Below, piece by piece: positions 24,143 to 34,027 of a stretch of DNA of 64,000 nucleotides. Position 1 is the stretch's first letter. Each line of letters starts with the position of its first letter. The stretch comes from Mycobacterium shigaense (GTDB lineage Bacteria; Actinomycetota; Actinomycetes; Mycobacteriales; Mycobacteriaceae): positions 1,364,001-1,428,000 of the forward strand of contig NZ_AP018164.1 of the NCBI RefSeq assembly GCF_002356315.1, in the 5' to 3' direction. The position numbers and the translations under genes were made by a program. The notes beneath the pieces were generated by a model. It searched no databases. It was given only the letters and a program-made list of their open reading frames with translations, and was not told the origin of the DNA.

Positions 24143-24466
24143 GATTCAAGTTGCCCTTCGAAGAATCTGATTCGGCGGGGCGCCCGGACCCCTAGGCCCA
24201 AGGTAGCTGAGCGCTCCACGCGAGCGGCCCGTCCAGCTCTGTGCAGCTAATAATAGAGCAGAAGCTATCTCTTAGGGTATGGGAGACATCAGCGGAATTT
24301 CATAGTTTTGTGCTGATATTTTACTTAGCTTTAGGCTAAGAAGCGTGCCTAATCAAACCTAGCTGAACCAGGTACCAGCAAACCCTCTTTGGACGCAGCG
24401 CGGGGCGCGGCCGGCGGCGTCTAGCATGGTCGGGGGCACCGCCGACACTGCCGAGCAGGAGTTCTG
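24143..24466. other. A/T-rich regulatory patch between haem-binding and SRPBCC genes
   Basis: These 324 bases contain no gene. Bases 24240-24370 are markedly A/T-rich against the rest of the window. They contain a 6-base inverted repeat with 5-base spacer (24324-24340) and a longer imperfect dyad, ATCAGC then GCTGAT, at about 24290-24320. They serve divergent genes: the haem-binding protein on the left and the SRPBCC protein on the right. Confidence 0.6.
24324..24340. promoter_or_regulatory. Inverted repeat CTTAGC-N5-GCTAAG, possible iron-regulator site
   Basis: The arms CTTAGC (24324-24329) and GCTAAG (24335-24340) flank TTTAG. The core TTAGGCTAA resembles the centre of the IdeR iron box (TTAGGTTAGGCTAACCTAA), but the outer bases do not match well. 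It lies 180 bases upstream of the haem-binding protein gene. Confidence 0.3.
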
Positions 24467-24901
24467 ATGGTCGAGATTCACTTGGAACGGACGATCGCAG
24501 CACCCCAGGGGCGGGTATTCGATTGGCTCGCCGATCCGGCCAACCTCGCGAAGGCGCCGCTCGCGCTCAAGGCCGGCTGGGTCAAGGGCAGCTCAGAGCC
24601 GGCCCCCGGCGCGTTGCGCCAGGTGATCGGTGCGGGCACCTACTTCCTCGAAGAGATCACGGCCTACGACCGCCCGCACAGCTACTCCTACCTCATTATT
24701 CGATCGGTCCCGCCGTTCCATCACGACGGCGGCACGCTGACTTTCACCGCTGCCGACGGCGGCACGCACGTCGACTGGCTGACGAATTACACCCACCCGG
24801 CGTGGGCGGCCGGCGTGCTGCTCGAGGCGGTGACCCGCCCGCTGCTGCGCTCCAGCTTCCTTGCGATCCTCGACGCATGCGCGCGGGAACTCGCCACCTA
24901 A
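24467..24901 (+). CDS. SRPBCC (START/Bet v1-like) family protein
   Basis: This 144-residue protein has the polyketide-cyclase/SRPBCC pattern: an initial strand HLERTIAAPQGRVFDWLADP, a helix, a central antiparallel sheet (GGTLTFTAADGGTHVDWLTNY) and a long C-terminal helix (LLRSSFLAILDACARELA). The fold forms a hydrophobic pocket for lipids or aromatic ligands; the ligand cannot be predicted. ATG 24467 follows AGGAG. No operon partner is apparent. Confidence 0.8.
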   Translation: MVEIHLERTIAAPQGRVFDWLADPANLAKAPLALKAGWVKGSSEPAPGALRQVIGAGTYFLEEITAYDRPHSYSYLIIRSVPPFHHDGGTLTFTAADGGTHVDWLTNYTHPAWAAGVLLEAVTRPLLRSSFLAILDACARELAT

Positions 24902-24927
24902 GCGTCAAAAGACGTTGTGCGACAAGG

Positions 24928-25296
24928 TCACTGGTGCGGTAACACCGAGCCCGCCAGCAATGTTCCGATGGCGAACGTGACGACGATCAGGCCCAGTGCC
25001 CCGGTCGGCCATATCCACATCCGGCGCCGCCGAGCCGCCGCGAAGACGGTGCCCCCGATGGCGGCCACCGCCGCCAGACCGAGCCCGCCCCACGTCACCG
25101 CATAAGCCCATGAGATCGCCGCGGTGTCGCAATTGTGATTGTCGCACGGGTCGGCGGCCATGACGAAAAGGGGGGAGAGGGAGAACGACAACACGGCCGC
25201 GGCCGCAGCCAGCACGAACGCGACGATCGTGGCGATGATGTCGGAGCTCGGCCGCTGCCTCGATGCTGTTTCAGGTTCGGAGTGCGGTGCCGTCAT
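24928..25296 (-). CDS. Small membrane protein, unknown function
   Basis: This 122-residue protein has three predicted membrane segments (about residues 20-45, 62-84 and 92-112). The loop between the first two holds a Cys pair (DPCDNHNCD), which may form an extracytoplasmic disulphide or bind metal. The cytoplasmic loop is RRRR-rich. No family is recognised. ATG 25296 gives a short polar N-terminus; a weak ribosome site makes the start uncertain. Confidence 0.6.
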   Translation of the reverse strand: MTAPHSEPETASRQRPSSDIIATIVAFVLAAAAAVLSFSLSPLFVMAADPCDNHNCDTAAISWAYAVTWGGLGLAAVAAIGGTVFAAARRRRMWIWPTGALGLIVVTFAIGTLLAGSVLPHQ

Positions 25297-25421
25297 GTCA
25301 CAGCTATTCCCATTCAGTCGCGGCCCTAACAATGGGCGGCCCGACCGCGACCACCGCCTCGACCTGTGCGCGGCCCAGGACCGTGACGCTTCCGTCGGGC
25401 GGTGTTCGGGTATCCGTGGGC

Positions 25422-26303
25422 ATGGATATCGCCAATGACATCAAGGATTTCTTGATGAGCCGGCGCGCGAGAATCAGCCCCGGGCAGGTGGGCCTACCCA
25501 CGGGCGGTCGACGTCGGGTGCCCGGATTGCGGCGCGAAGAAGTCGCGAAGATGGCCGGGGTGAGCATCGAGTACTACATCCAGATCGAACGGGGAAACGT
25601 CGCCGGCGTCTCCGACGAAGTCCTGCACGCCATCGCTCGGGCACTGCGCTTCGGCGAGGCCGAGGAAACGCACTTGTTCGATCTGGTTCGTGCCGCCACC
25701 ACCAAGGCCGAGCGGCCCCGGCCGGCGCGCGGCCAGGCTCGGACGATCCCCGCCGGCGTGCAGGCATTGCTCGACAGCATGGTGACCGCGCCGGCGATCG
25801 TGGTCAACGGCCAGCTCGACGTCGTCGCGGCCAACGCGCTCGGGCGTGCGCTGTTCGCGCCCGTCTTCGCACATGCCGAGCAGACGCCCAATGCGGCCCG
25901 CTTCATGTTCGTCGACGCCGCGGCGGGCCAATTCCTTCCCGAATGGGCCAAGGAGGCCGACGACGTGGTCGCCCTGCTGCGCGCCGAGGCGGCCCGCTCA
26001 CCGGACTCGCCGGCTGTCACGCGCTTGGTCGACGAATTGGCAACGCGCAGCCAGGAGTTCCGCACCCGCTGGGCAGCCCACAATGTCAAGGCGCATCGGC
26101 ACGGCGTCAAGCGGTTCCGGCTTGCCGAAGTCGGTGAGCTGGTGTTGACCTACAACGTCCTCGACATCACCGGCAGGGGCGAGCTGTCGTTGATCGGCTA
26201 TAGCGCGCAACAGGATTCGCGCTCCGAGGCGGCGTTGCGGATGCTTGCCAGTTGGACGGCGACCGGCTCCTACGCGGCCCGCAACGACATCGCAACCACC
26301 TAG
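25422..26303 (+). CDS. XRE family regulator with MmyB-like ligand-binding domain
   Basis: This 293-residue regulator has an N-terminal helix-turn-helix (about residues 9-75, with RRVPGLRREEVAKMAGVS and the recognition stretch EYYIQIERG). A C-terminal MmyB-like PAS-type domain follows (about 105-275, with NALGRALFAPV and the final GELSLIGYSAQ). In Streptomyces such regulators control divergent SDR or oxidoreductase genes and may bind fatty acids. Here the divergent neighbour is a small membrane protein gene 125 bases away, and an amine oxidase follows convergently 15 bases after the stop. Confidence 0.85.
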   Translation: MDIANDIKDFLMSRRARISPGQVGLPTGGRRRVPGLRREEVAKMAGVSIEYYIQIERGNVAGVSDEVLHAIARALRFGEAEETHLFDLVRAATTKAERPRPARGQARTIPAGVQALLDSMVTAPAIVVNGQLDVVAANALGRALFAPVFAHAEQTPNAARFMFVDAAAGQFLPEWAKEADDVVALLRAEAARSPDSPAVTRLVDELATRSQEFRTRWAAHNVKAHRHGVKRFRLAEVGELVLTYNVLDITGRGELSLIGYSAQQDSRSEAALRMLASWTATGSYAARNDIATT

Positions 26304-26318
26304 CGCGCCGGACGGAGG

Positions 26319-27713
26319 CTATTGCGCGCGCGGCAATCGCTCCATCAGTAGGTCGGCGGCGTGCCGCCCACTGGCCAGCGCGCCGGTGACTGTCGCCGGG
26401 TTGTCGACCCCGACGGCCTCGCCGGCCAGATAGAGCCGGTCGCTGATCGGTTCCTGCAGTTTCAGCCGGTCGTCGGGCCCGGAACCGGGGGCGTGGAACG
26501 AATAGCTGCCCCGCGCGTACGGATCGGTGCTCCACGTGGTGGTCCGCACCTCCGCCGGCGCGACGTCCTTGCCGAACAGCTGGCGTGCGACGGGCAGCGC
26601 CCCGGTGATCAGGTCGTTGGCGGCCGAGGACTCCACCGACCGGGCGAAGTCACCGGCGTTGAAGGCCACGGCAACGGGCCCGCCGCCGCTCGGCGCGGTG
26701 AGCCACTGCGCCCATGGGCCCGGATTGACGCCGATGAATTGGTAGAAGGCGTTCGGCACCTTCCATGTCTGCCGGTCGAAGCGAAAGTAGCTCTTGGACA
26801 GCACGCCGAATCCCAGCGCGTCGATCGCATGGGCATGCCCGGACGGCAGGGGCGGGTCGAAGGCGATCGCGCCGGACTTCAGCACCCCGAGCGGAACGGT
26901 GACGATCGCGGCCGGTCCTTCGAACGACTGGCCGCCCGCTCGCACGATGACGGACGTGTTCTGTCGTGCGATTGCGGTTACCGGCGCGTTGAGCACGACC
27001 TGCAGTCCGTTGCCGAGTGTTCTCGGCAGAGCGTCGTAGCCATTGGTGATGATGTCCTGATCGCCGGTGGAGTAGTCACCCTCATCGAATGTCTTGGCGG
27101 ACAGCTGTTTTGCGTCGGCTGCGTATTCGTCCTCGATCTCGGTGGCGACATAGAAGGCCAGCAACACGCGGTCCGGGCCGGACAGCTGTTCGCGGGTGAC
27201 CGCGGCGTCGAGCGCGGCCGCGAGGGTGCCTCCGGCGGCCCGACGGCAGGCCCGCTCGACGAACTTCTGCCAGCGATCACGCTCGTAATCCAGCGGCTGC
27301 AGCGCGGGCTCCACCGCGAGTTTGGCCCAGCTGTCGTCGTCGGTCGTGACGAGTTGCGCGCCGGCGCTGTGCGCCAGTTCCATCACGGGTTCGTTGGCGG
27401 TGCCGTGTATCCACGACGCGCCCATCTCGATGGGGAAACCCCAGTCGCGGTTCGTGTACACCCTGCCGCCGATGCGGTCGCGGGCCTCGATCACCCGAAC
27501 CGGCCAGCCTGCGTCGGTCAGGCTGCGTGCGGCCGCCAGTCCCGCCACCCCGGCTCCGACGACGAGGATCGACCTAGTATCCGCAGCCGGTCTCGATCGC
27601 GGCCCGGGCGCCGGCTTCGACGCGGGCCGGCCCGGGCCGCAGGCAACCATCGACCCGCCGCCGGCAAGGCCGGCCGCCGCGGCGAAAAACTCGCGGCGGG
27701 ACAACGGGGGCAT
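26319..27713 (-). CDS. Tat-exported flavin monoamine oxidase, possible lipoprotein
   Basis: This 464-residue protein starts with a twin-arginine signal (SRREFF, Arg6-Arg7, then a hydrophobic stretch). The signal ends in a lipobox-like MVAC with Cys25, so the enzyme may be lipid-anchored outside the membrane. The FAD dinucleotide fold begins at residues 53-58 (GAGVAG), followed by GGRVYT and the C-terminal amine-oxidase motif YLAGEAVG. The family oxidises amines to aldehydes with release of ammonia and H2O2. Export of a folded flavoenzyme by Tat is expected. The amine substrate is unknown. Confidence 0.83.
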   Translation of the reverse strand: MPPLSRREFFAAAAGLAGGGSMVACGPGRPASKPAPGPRSRPAADTRSILVVGAGVAGLAAARSLTDAGWPVRVIEARDRIGGRVYTNRDWGFPIEMGASWIHGTANEPVMELAHSAGAQLVTTDDDSWAKLAVEPALQPLDYERDRWQKFVERACRRAAGGTLAAALDAAVTREQLSGPDRVLLAFYVATEIEDEYAADAKQLSAKTFDEGDYSTGDQDIITNGYDALPRTLGNGLQVVLNAPVTAIARQNTSVIVRAGGQSFEGPAAIVTVPLGVLKSGAIAFDPPLPSGHAHAIDALGFGVLSKSYFRFDRQTWKVPNAFYQFIGVNPGPWAQWLTAPSGGGPVAVAFNAGDFARSVESSAANDLITGALPVARQLFGKDVAPAEVRTTTWSTDPYARGSYSFHAPGSGPDDRLKLQEPISDRLYLAGEAVGVDNPATVTGALASGRHAADLLMERLPRAQ

Positions 27714-27884
27714 GCGTGTTAGGGTCTCACACCGACGACAGAGCCACCTGGGATTTGCGTCTGATCAGCAAACATCGACGGCGCGGCGTGCGGTTAGCGA
27801 ATCTGCCGAGTTCGGCGCCGGTTCACGATAGGATCGTGGCCACCAGCACGCGACACCGTGGCCGTGTGCAAAGGCGGAGCGGCG

Positions 27885-28841
27885 ATGAATGCTCGGCGAT
27901 CGACCTACGCATCCGAACGGCTGCCCCCGTTACCCCCCAGCCGCACGCTGACCGTCCGCGCGGTCGACGGCACCCCGTTGCACGCGGAGGTCTTCGGGCG
28001 GCCCGACGGCTATCCCATCGTGCTGACCCACGGCATCACCTGCGCTGTGCGCGCCTGGGCCTATCAGATCGCGGACCTGTCGGCGGACTACCGGGTGATC
28101 GCCTTCGACCACCGCGGCCATGGGCGAAGCGGTGTACCCCGGCGCGGCGGATTCAGCCTCAAACTGCTTGCCGCCGATCTGAATTCGGTGCTGGACGCGA
28201 CGCTGGAGCCGCACGAGCGCGCGGTGCTGGCCGGGCATTCGATGGGGGGCATCACCATCGCCGCGTGGTCGGCGCGCTATCGCCACAAGGTTGCCCGGCG
28301 CGTGGACGCGGTCGCCCTGATCAACACCGCCACCGGCGATCTGGTGCGCGAGGTGAGACTGCTGCCGCTGCCCGGCGCCTTGGCGCCGGCCCGGGTCATG
28401 GCCGGGCGGCGGCTGGTCGGCACCTTTGGCGGACTACCGATTCCGGCTGTCGCCGTGTTTGCCAGTCGCTCGCTGGTCGCGATGCTCGCGGTCGGCAGGG
28501 ACGCCGATCCCAGTGCGGCGACACTGATTTACGAGTTGTTCGCCAAGACGCCCGCCGCCGGGCGCGGTGGCTGCGCAAAGATGCTCGTCGATGCGCTGGG
28601 TTCGCGCCATCTCGATCTCGCCGGCCTGACGGTACCGACGCTGGTGATCGGCAGCCGTCACGATCGCCTGACGCCGATCAGCCAGTCCCGCCGGATCGCA
28701 CGCACCGCACCCAACGTGGTCGGCCTCGTCGAGCTGCCCGGCGGTCACTGCTCGATGCTGGAACAGCACCGCGCGGTGAACCGCGAGCTGCGGGCCCTTG
28801 CCGGCTCTGCGAACCTTTCGGCCACGAAGATCAGCTCATAG
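27885..28841 (+). CDS. Alpha/beta hydrolase (Rv3171c/Hpx-like)
   Basis: This 318-residue alpha/beta hydrolase has nucleophile Ser119 in AGHSMGG, acid Asp260 in GSRHDRL, base His288 in GGHCS, and an oxyanion HG motif at 49-50. It resembles the haloperoxidase/esterase group; M. tuberculosis has hpx convergent with aofH in the same arrangement. Physiological substrate is unknown. ATG 27885 was chosen because GGCGGAG lies upstream; GTG 27858 is possible but lacks a site. The 3' ends of this gene and aofH overlap by 6 bases. Confidence 0.83.
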   Translation: MNARRSTYASERLPPLPPSRTLTVRAVDGTPLHAEVFGRPDGYPIVLTHGITCAVRAWAYQIADLSADYRVIAFDHRGHGRSGVPRRGGFSLKLLAADLNSVLDATLEPHERAVLAGHSMGGITIAAWSARYRHKVARRVDAVALINTATGDLVREVRLLPLPGALAPARVMAGRRLVGTFGGLPIPAVAVFASRSLVAMLAVGRDADPSAATLIYELFAKTPAAGRGGCAKMLVDALGSRHLDLAGLTVPTLVIGSRHDRLTPISQSRRIARTAPNVVGLVELPGGHCSMLEQHRAVNRELRALAGSANLSATKISS

Positions 28842-30194
28842 CCTGGCGATGACGTCGGCCGCGGCCCGCTGGCCGGACCGCACCGCACCGTCGAGGAATC
28901 CGGTCCATTCGTCCGCGGTCTCGGTGCCGGCCCAGTGAATCGGCCCGACCGGTTCGCGTAACCAACGCCCAAAGCGCGTCCACGACCCCGGCGGCACCGC
29001 CGCGGTGGGACCGCCAGGCGCGAAATCCTCTGCGCCCCAACGTTGGTCGGTGTAGTCCAGCGGAGTGAGCGCCTCGTCGCCGAACAGGGATGCGAAGCAG
29101 CGTAAGGTATTCTGCCGGCGCTGATCGGTGGGCAGCGAGTCGAACGCCCGTGCATCCACGAACCCCAGCAGAATGCCGGGCCCGTCGGCTTGCGGGCTGA
29201 CATCGAAGGTGATGAAGACCGGGCCCTTGTCGGACAGCGCCTGGCCCGAGTAGCCGTTGGCGCGCCAGAACGGCGTCGAATACGCCGCGTAGGCCTTGCT
29301 GAGGCGGCCCTGCGGCCAACGCTCGGCGAGTTGTTCGTAGTGGGCCGGCAGCGGGGGAGCGAACTCGATCGACGCACGGTGGGCGGGCGGGACCGCGACG
29401 ATGACATACCCGGCATCGGCCCGGCCGCGTGCGGAGGTGACCGTGACGCCCCCATCGTGGCGGTCGATGCGATGGACTCGTGCCCGCAACACGACCCGGT
29501 CGCCCAGTTCGGCCGCGGCCGCGTCCGCAATCTGTTGGGTGCCACCCGGGAACCAGTCCTGCTGGGCGCCGTTCTCGACGTCGAGCATGCGGTCCAGTCC
29601 CCCGGCGGCGTGGATGTAGCGCGCCGCATGCAGCATCGAAACGTCGTCGAGTTCGCAGCCCCACGTGACCCGGGCCATGATCGTCATCAGGTCGAGTGAC
29701 GAGGCGGTTGCGTGCGCCGAGCGCAGCCACCCCCCGAGCGACAGACCGTCCAGCTGACGCGCCTTGCGCGCGTCCCATGGGGCCGACACCGGGATGCGGC
29801 GCGAGATGCGCTCGAATTGCCAACGCAACCGGCCGATGTCGATCAGCCCACTCAACGACAGCTTCGGGATGGTGCCGTGGTAGGACCGTGTCCAGCCGCG
29901 CCACTGGATGAGGTTCTTGCCCTCGTGATAGGTCGGAGTGCTCGCGACGCCGAGCTCGGCCGCCAGCGCCAGCACCGCATCTTGCGTCGGGCCGACGAAC
30001 GTGCCGCCCAGATCCACCGGCAATCCCGCGACGCTGCCGGTGAACGAACGGCCGCCGACGCGGTCGCGACCTTCGAAAACCACCACGTCACAGCCATGCC
30101 GGGCCAGCTCGCGCGCCGCCGAAAGACCGGCGAAGCCGGCGCCGACCACCACGACGTCGACCCTGGACGGTGGATTCACGCCTCCAGTATTCAC
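28836..30194 (-). CDS. aofH: Flavin-containing monoamine oxidase AofH
   Basis: This 452-residue cytosolic flavoenzyme has an N-terminal FAD motif GAGFAG (residues 18-23), then [10 protein letters not shown], and a C-terminal amine-oxidase end ([15 protein letters not shown]). It closely resembles, from memory, AofH (Rv3170) of M. tuberculosis across its length. It should oxidise primary amines to aldehydes, with H2O2 as by-product. GTG 30194 is the longest start; a GTG at 30179 directly after GGAGG is an alternative. It is divergent from the MHS transporter gene, separated by 62 bases. Confidence 0.88.
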   Translation of the reverse strand: MNTGGVNPPSRVDVVVVGAGFAGLSAARELARHGCDVVVFEGRDRVGGRSFTGSVAGLPVDLGGTFVGPTQDAVLALAAELGVASTPTYHEGKNLIQWRGWTRSYHGTIPKLSLSGLIDIGRLRWQFERISRRIPVSAPWDARKARQLDGLSLGGWLRSAHATASSLDLMTIMARVTWGCELDDVSMLHAARYIHAAGGLDRMLDVENGAQQDWFPGGTQQIADAAAAELGDRVVLRARVHRIDRHDGGVTVTSARGRADAGYVIVAVPPAHRASIEFAPPLPAHYEQLAERWPQGRLSKAYAAYSTPFWRANGYSGQALSDKGPVFITFDVSPQADGPGILLGFVDARAFDSLPTDQRRQNTLRCFASLFGDEALTPLDYTDQRWGAEDFAPGGPTAAVPPGSWTRFGRWLREPVGPIHWAGTETADEWTGFLDGAVRSGQRAAADVIARL

Positions 30195-30256
30195 GTTGCC
30201 ATCACGGCGATGGCAAACCTACGCCGAGACAAATGAGATTGCTAATCTGGTAATAC

Positions 30257-31561
30257 GTGATTATCCCCGAACCAGCGCCGGCTGCCGACCCGAGACCGCG
30301 GCTGCGCACGGTAGCCCTGGGCAGCATGGTCGGCACCACGATCGAGTGGTATGACTTCTACCTCTACGCCACCGCATCCGCGCTCGTCTTCAAACCGCTC
30401 TTCTTTCCGCAGGTTTCGCCCACCGCGGGGACGCTGGCGTCGTTCGCCACCTACGCCGCCGGGTTCGGGGCCCGGCCCCTGGGCGCGGTGATGTCTGGAC
30501 ACTTTGGGGATCGGCTGGGGCGCAAGGCGGTTCTGGTCGTCGCGCTGTTGGTGATGGGCTTCGTCACGACCGCGATCGGGGTGCTGCCGACCTATGCCGA
30601 GGCCGGGTTGCTCGCTCCGGTCCTGCTGGCGGTGCTGCGGGTACTGCAGGGTCTCGCGGTGGGCGCCGAATGGGGCGGTGCCGCGGTGCTGTCGGTGGAG
30701 CATGCGCCGCCCAACCGGCGCGGGCTGTTCGGCAGCTTCACCCAGCTCGGTTCGCCGGCCGGCATGCTGCTGGCGACATCGGTGTTCTCGGTGACCCGCA
30801 CCCTCACCGGACCGGCCGGATTTCTGTCCTTCGGCTGGCGGATCCCGTTTCTGCTCAGCATCGTTCTGGTGGCGATCGGATTGTTCGTCCGACTCAAGCT
30901 CACCGACGCCGAGGTCTTCGGGCGCCTCAAGCAGCGCAATGAGCTGGCACGGCTGCCGGTGCTCGAGGTGCTTCGGCGCCAGCCGCGGAATGTGTTGATA
31001 ACCACTGGCTTACGGCTATCGCAGATCGCGCTGTTCGTGTTGTTGACAACCTATTCGCTTACCTACCTTCAGGAATCGTTCAGCAAGGGCGCCGGGGTGG
31101 GCCTGACTGCGGTGTTGATTTCCTCGGCAATCGGATTTGTCAGCACCCCTGGCTGGGCGTGGCTGTCGGATAGGGTGGGTCGTCGACCGCTGTATCTGTT
31201 CGGGGCGCTGGCCGGGGTGCTGGCCTTGCTGCTGTTCTTCGTCGCCGCTGCGACCGGTTCGGCGATCGCGGTGGTGGCATCAATTGTGTTCGGCATCAAC
31301 GTCGTTCACGATGCCATGTACGGTCCCCAGGCCACCTGGTTCGCCGAACTGTTCGACACCCGGCTGCGCTACAGCGGCGCGTCGCTGGGTTATCAGATCG
31401 GGGCCGTGCTGTCCGGTGGTTTCGCCCCGTTGATCGCCGCGGCCCTGCTGGCCGTGGGCGGCGGCCGACCGTGGCTGATCGTGGTGTATTTTGCTGTGCT
31501 ATCGGCGATCACGGTCGTGGCGGCCTACGCGGCGCGGGAAACGCGCGGGGTGAGCATATGA
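30257..31561 (+). CDS. MFS transporter of the metabolite:H+ symporter (MHS) family
   Basis: This 434-residue protein has about twelve membrane helices. Typical MHS motifs are IEWYDFYLY in helix 1 and GHFGDRLGRKA in loop 2-3 (the MFS signature), with a repeat WLSDRVGRRP in loop 8-9. MHS proteins import organic acids, amino acids or osmolytes with protons. The GTG at 30257 has no ribosome site but follows a TAATCT -10-like box (30243-30248) by 8 bases, suggesting a leaderless message. Its stop overlaps the flavin monooxygenase start (ATGA), so the transporter probably imports that enzyme's substrate. Confidence 0.85.
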   Translation: MIIPEPAPAADPRPRLRTVALGSMVGTTIEWYDFYLYATASALVFKPLFFPQVSPTAGTLASFATYAAGFGARPLGAVMSGHFGDRLGRKAVLVVALLVMGFVTTAIGVLPTYAEAGLLAPVLLAVLRVLQGLAVGAEWGGAAVLSVEHAPPNRRGLFGSFTQLGSPAGMLLATSVFSVTRTLTGPAGFLSFGWRIPFLLSIVLVAIGLFVRLKLTDAEVFGRLKQRNELARLPVLEVLRRQPRNVLITTGLRLSQIALFVLLTTYSLTYLQESFSKGAGVGLTAVLISSAIGFVSTPGWAWLSDRVGRRPLYLFGALAGVLALLLFFVAAATGSAIAVVASIVFGINVVHDAMYGPQATWFAELFDTRLRYSGASLGYQIGAVLSGGFAPLIAAALLAVGGGRPWLIVVYFAVLSAITVVAAYAARETRGVSI

Positions 31562-32916
31562 GCAGGATCTTCCTCAACGCATTCGACATGGCCTGCGTCG
31601 GGCACCAGTCGGCGGGGCTGTGGCGCCATCCCGAAGATCAGGGTTATCGCTATCGCGAGCTCGGGTATTGGACCGAGCTGGCCCACACCCTCGAGGCTGG
31701 CGGTTTCGACGCGCTGTTTCTGGCCGACGTACTGGGCGTCTACGACGTGTACGGCGCCTCGCGGGATGCGGCGGTGGCCGACGCGGCACAGTTTCCGGTC
31801 AACGATCCGACTGCGGCCATCTCGGCGATGGCCGCAGTCACCGAGACCCTCGGGTTCGGCGTCACGCTGTCGCTGACCTACGAGCAGCCCTACGCCCTGG
31901 CGCGGCGGTTGACGACGCTGGATCACCTGACCGGCGGGCGGGTCGCGTGGAACATCGTCACGTCGTATCTGGACAGCGCGGCGCGCAATCTCGGCCTGGA
32001 TGGCCAGATTCCGCATGACCAGCGTTACGAGATCGCCGACGAGTACCTTGAGGTCTGCTACAAGCTGTGGGAGGCGTCGTGGGAATCCGGCGCGGTGGTG
32101 GCCGACCGGGAACGAGGCGTGTTCACCGACCCGGCCAAGGTGCACGACATCGAGCACAAGGGGCGTTATTTCACCGTGCCCGGACCGTTCCTGTGCGAGC
32201 CGTCGCCGCAGCGGACGCCGGTGTTGTTTCAGGCTGGAGCCTCGCCGCGGGGCGTGCGGTTCGCGGCGGCGAACGCCGAGGCGGTCTTCGTGTCCGGACC
32301 GACGCCGCAGATCGTCGCCGGCCCGGTGCGGGCATTGCGGGCGGCGGCGGTCGAGCTGGGCCGAGACCCCCGTTCCATCAAGGTATTCACGATGGTCACC
32401 CCGGTGGTCGCCGAGACCCACGACGCCGCCGTCGCCAAGCTGGCGGAGTACCGGCGGTACGTCAGCACGCCTGGGGCGCTGGCCCTTTTCGGCGGCTGGA
32501 CCGGCATCGACCTGGCCGAACTCGATGCAGCAGAGCCCCTGCGCTACAGCGAGACCGACGCCAACCGGTCCGCGCTGGCCTCCTTCACCACCGCCGAGCG
32601 CCCGTGGACCCCGCGCGAATTGGCCGGAGAGCTCGGTATCGGCGGTCGCGGCCCCGTGCTGACGGGCTCGGCCGCTGAGGTGGCCGACGAGCTCGAGCGC
32701 TGGGTGGAGGAGGCCGATGTCGACGGGTTCAACCTGGCTTACGTCACCACTCCGGGTACCTTCGTCGACTTCGCCCGGTTGGTCGTGCCGGAGCTGCGCC
32801 GGCGCGGCCGGGTGCCCGAGTCGGTGTCGCGGACTACGCTGCGGGAGCGCCTCGGCGGCGCCGGGCCGCTGCTGCCGCCCGGGCACCCCGGTGCGGCGTA
32901 TCGCCGAAAAGCCTAG
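31558..32916 (+). CDS. FMN-dependent monooxygenase, NtaA/SnaA/DszA type (luciferase-like fold)
   Basis: This 452-residue protein has the TIM-barrel luciferase-like fold and features of the NtaA/SnaA/SoxA group: FLADVLGVYDVYG, the FMN-contacting NIVTSYLDSAARNLG, and PVLFQAGASPRG. These enzymes need a separate flavin reductase and oxidise nitrilotriacetate, EDTA, dibenzothiophene sulphone or similar compounds. No reductase is next to it. ATG 31558 overlaps the MHS transporter stop by four bases. Its stop shares a CTAG tetramer with the convergent gene. Confidence 0.85.
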   Translation: MSRIFLNAFDMACVGHQSAGLWRHPEDQGYRYRELGYWTELAHTLEAGGFDALFLADVLGVYDVYGASRDAAVADAAQFPVNDPTAAISAMAAVTETLGFGVTLSLTYEQPYALARRLTTLDHLTGGRVAWNIVTSYLDSAARNLGLDGQIPHDQRYEIADEYLEVCYKLWEASWESGAVVADRERGVFTDPAKVHDIEHKGRYFTVPGPFLCEPSPQRTPVLFQAGASPRGVRFAAANAEAVFVSGPTPQIVAGPVRALRAAAVELGRDPRSIKVFTMVTPVVAETHDAAVAKLAEYRRYVSTPGALALFGGWTGIDLAELDAAEPLRYSETDANRSALASFTTAERPWTPRELAGELGIGGRGPVLTGSAAEVADELERWVEEADVDGFNLAYVTTPGTFVDFARLVVPELRRRGRVPESVSRTTLRERLGGAGPLLPPGHPGAAYRRKA

Positions 32917-34027
32917 GGCGCGACCGTCAACCAGTCGGCGAACCCGGACGGGTCGTGGCGCCCCAGCGCGCCGTGCTCGTAGAGGCCCCATCCCTCGACC
33001 GGCTCGCCGTCGCCGTCGCGGCACACCGCCCGGCCGACGTGGTCGATGACGCCGAAGCCGGCCCGCCCGATGATGGCCGGGTCGGTCATGTCGTAAGTCA
33101 GCCGCTCGGCGAACTTTTCGCCCTTCCACATGCCGTGGATCCAGTCGGAGTCACCGCCGTAGCCACCACCGACGTGGATGGGGACCGGGAGCCTGGACTC
33201 GACGTCGAAGTGGACCGGGGTCCCGTCGGGCGTGGTGGCGTCGATCGTCGCGCCGGTCGGGATGCGGGTACCGGAGGTGTAGTGGATCTTGACCCGCGGC
33301 CAGCCCAGCTGCTCGACGCGGCCGTCGCGCCAGACCCGTGTGCAGTCGTTGAGCGAGCGGAACCCGTTGGGCTCCTCCTGGATGATCAGCACGATCGCGA
33401 ACTCGTCGAACGCCATGGGGACATACAGCCACCACATGCCCTCGAACGGCGGGTCCGCGGGCCGGCCGGCGGGCTCGGCCTCGCCGATCGGGCGGATCCC
33501 CCAGGACCGGTCGCGGCTGCCTAGCCAGGTGTTGGGGTCGACGGTGGTCTCCTCGCCGTCGATGACGATGTGCCCGCTCCAGCTGCCGAGCTGAGCGAAC
33601 CGCTGCGCGTCCAGCGTCACCCGGTTGCCCGAGCGCAGGATGTGCGGCTGCTCCTGGACGACGTCGAACAGGCCCTTCCAGGTGAGATCAGCCGCGATGC
33701 CCTCGGTTTCGTCGAGGATCAGCCGCAGCTTGTGCAGCGGCTCGACGACCTCGATCTGGTAGCCGTTGACGTGCTGATTGAGCCGGTCCTGGTCGATCGC
33801 GTCCGAAACATGCACGGCGGTCTGGGTGTTGCCGCGGCGGACCAAGAAGAACGCGTCCTTGACCCCGAGATTGGGGTAGTAGCCGATACCGCTGATCACG
33901 AAGATGTCGCCGGTGCGGTCGTGGGCGTTGAAGTAGGAACGATCGTAGAAGTTGCGGTCCGAGGAGCCCGGCCAGGCGATCGGCTGGGGGATCTGGTGGA
34001 CCGGGAATTCGTCGAGCGGTCCGAGCA

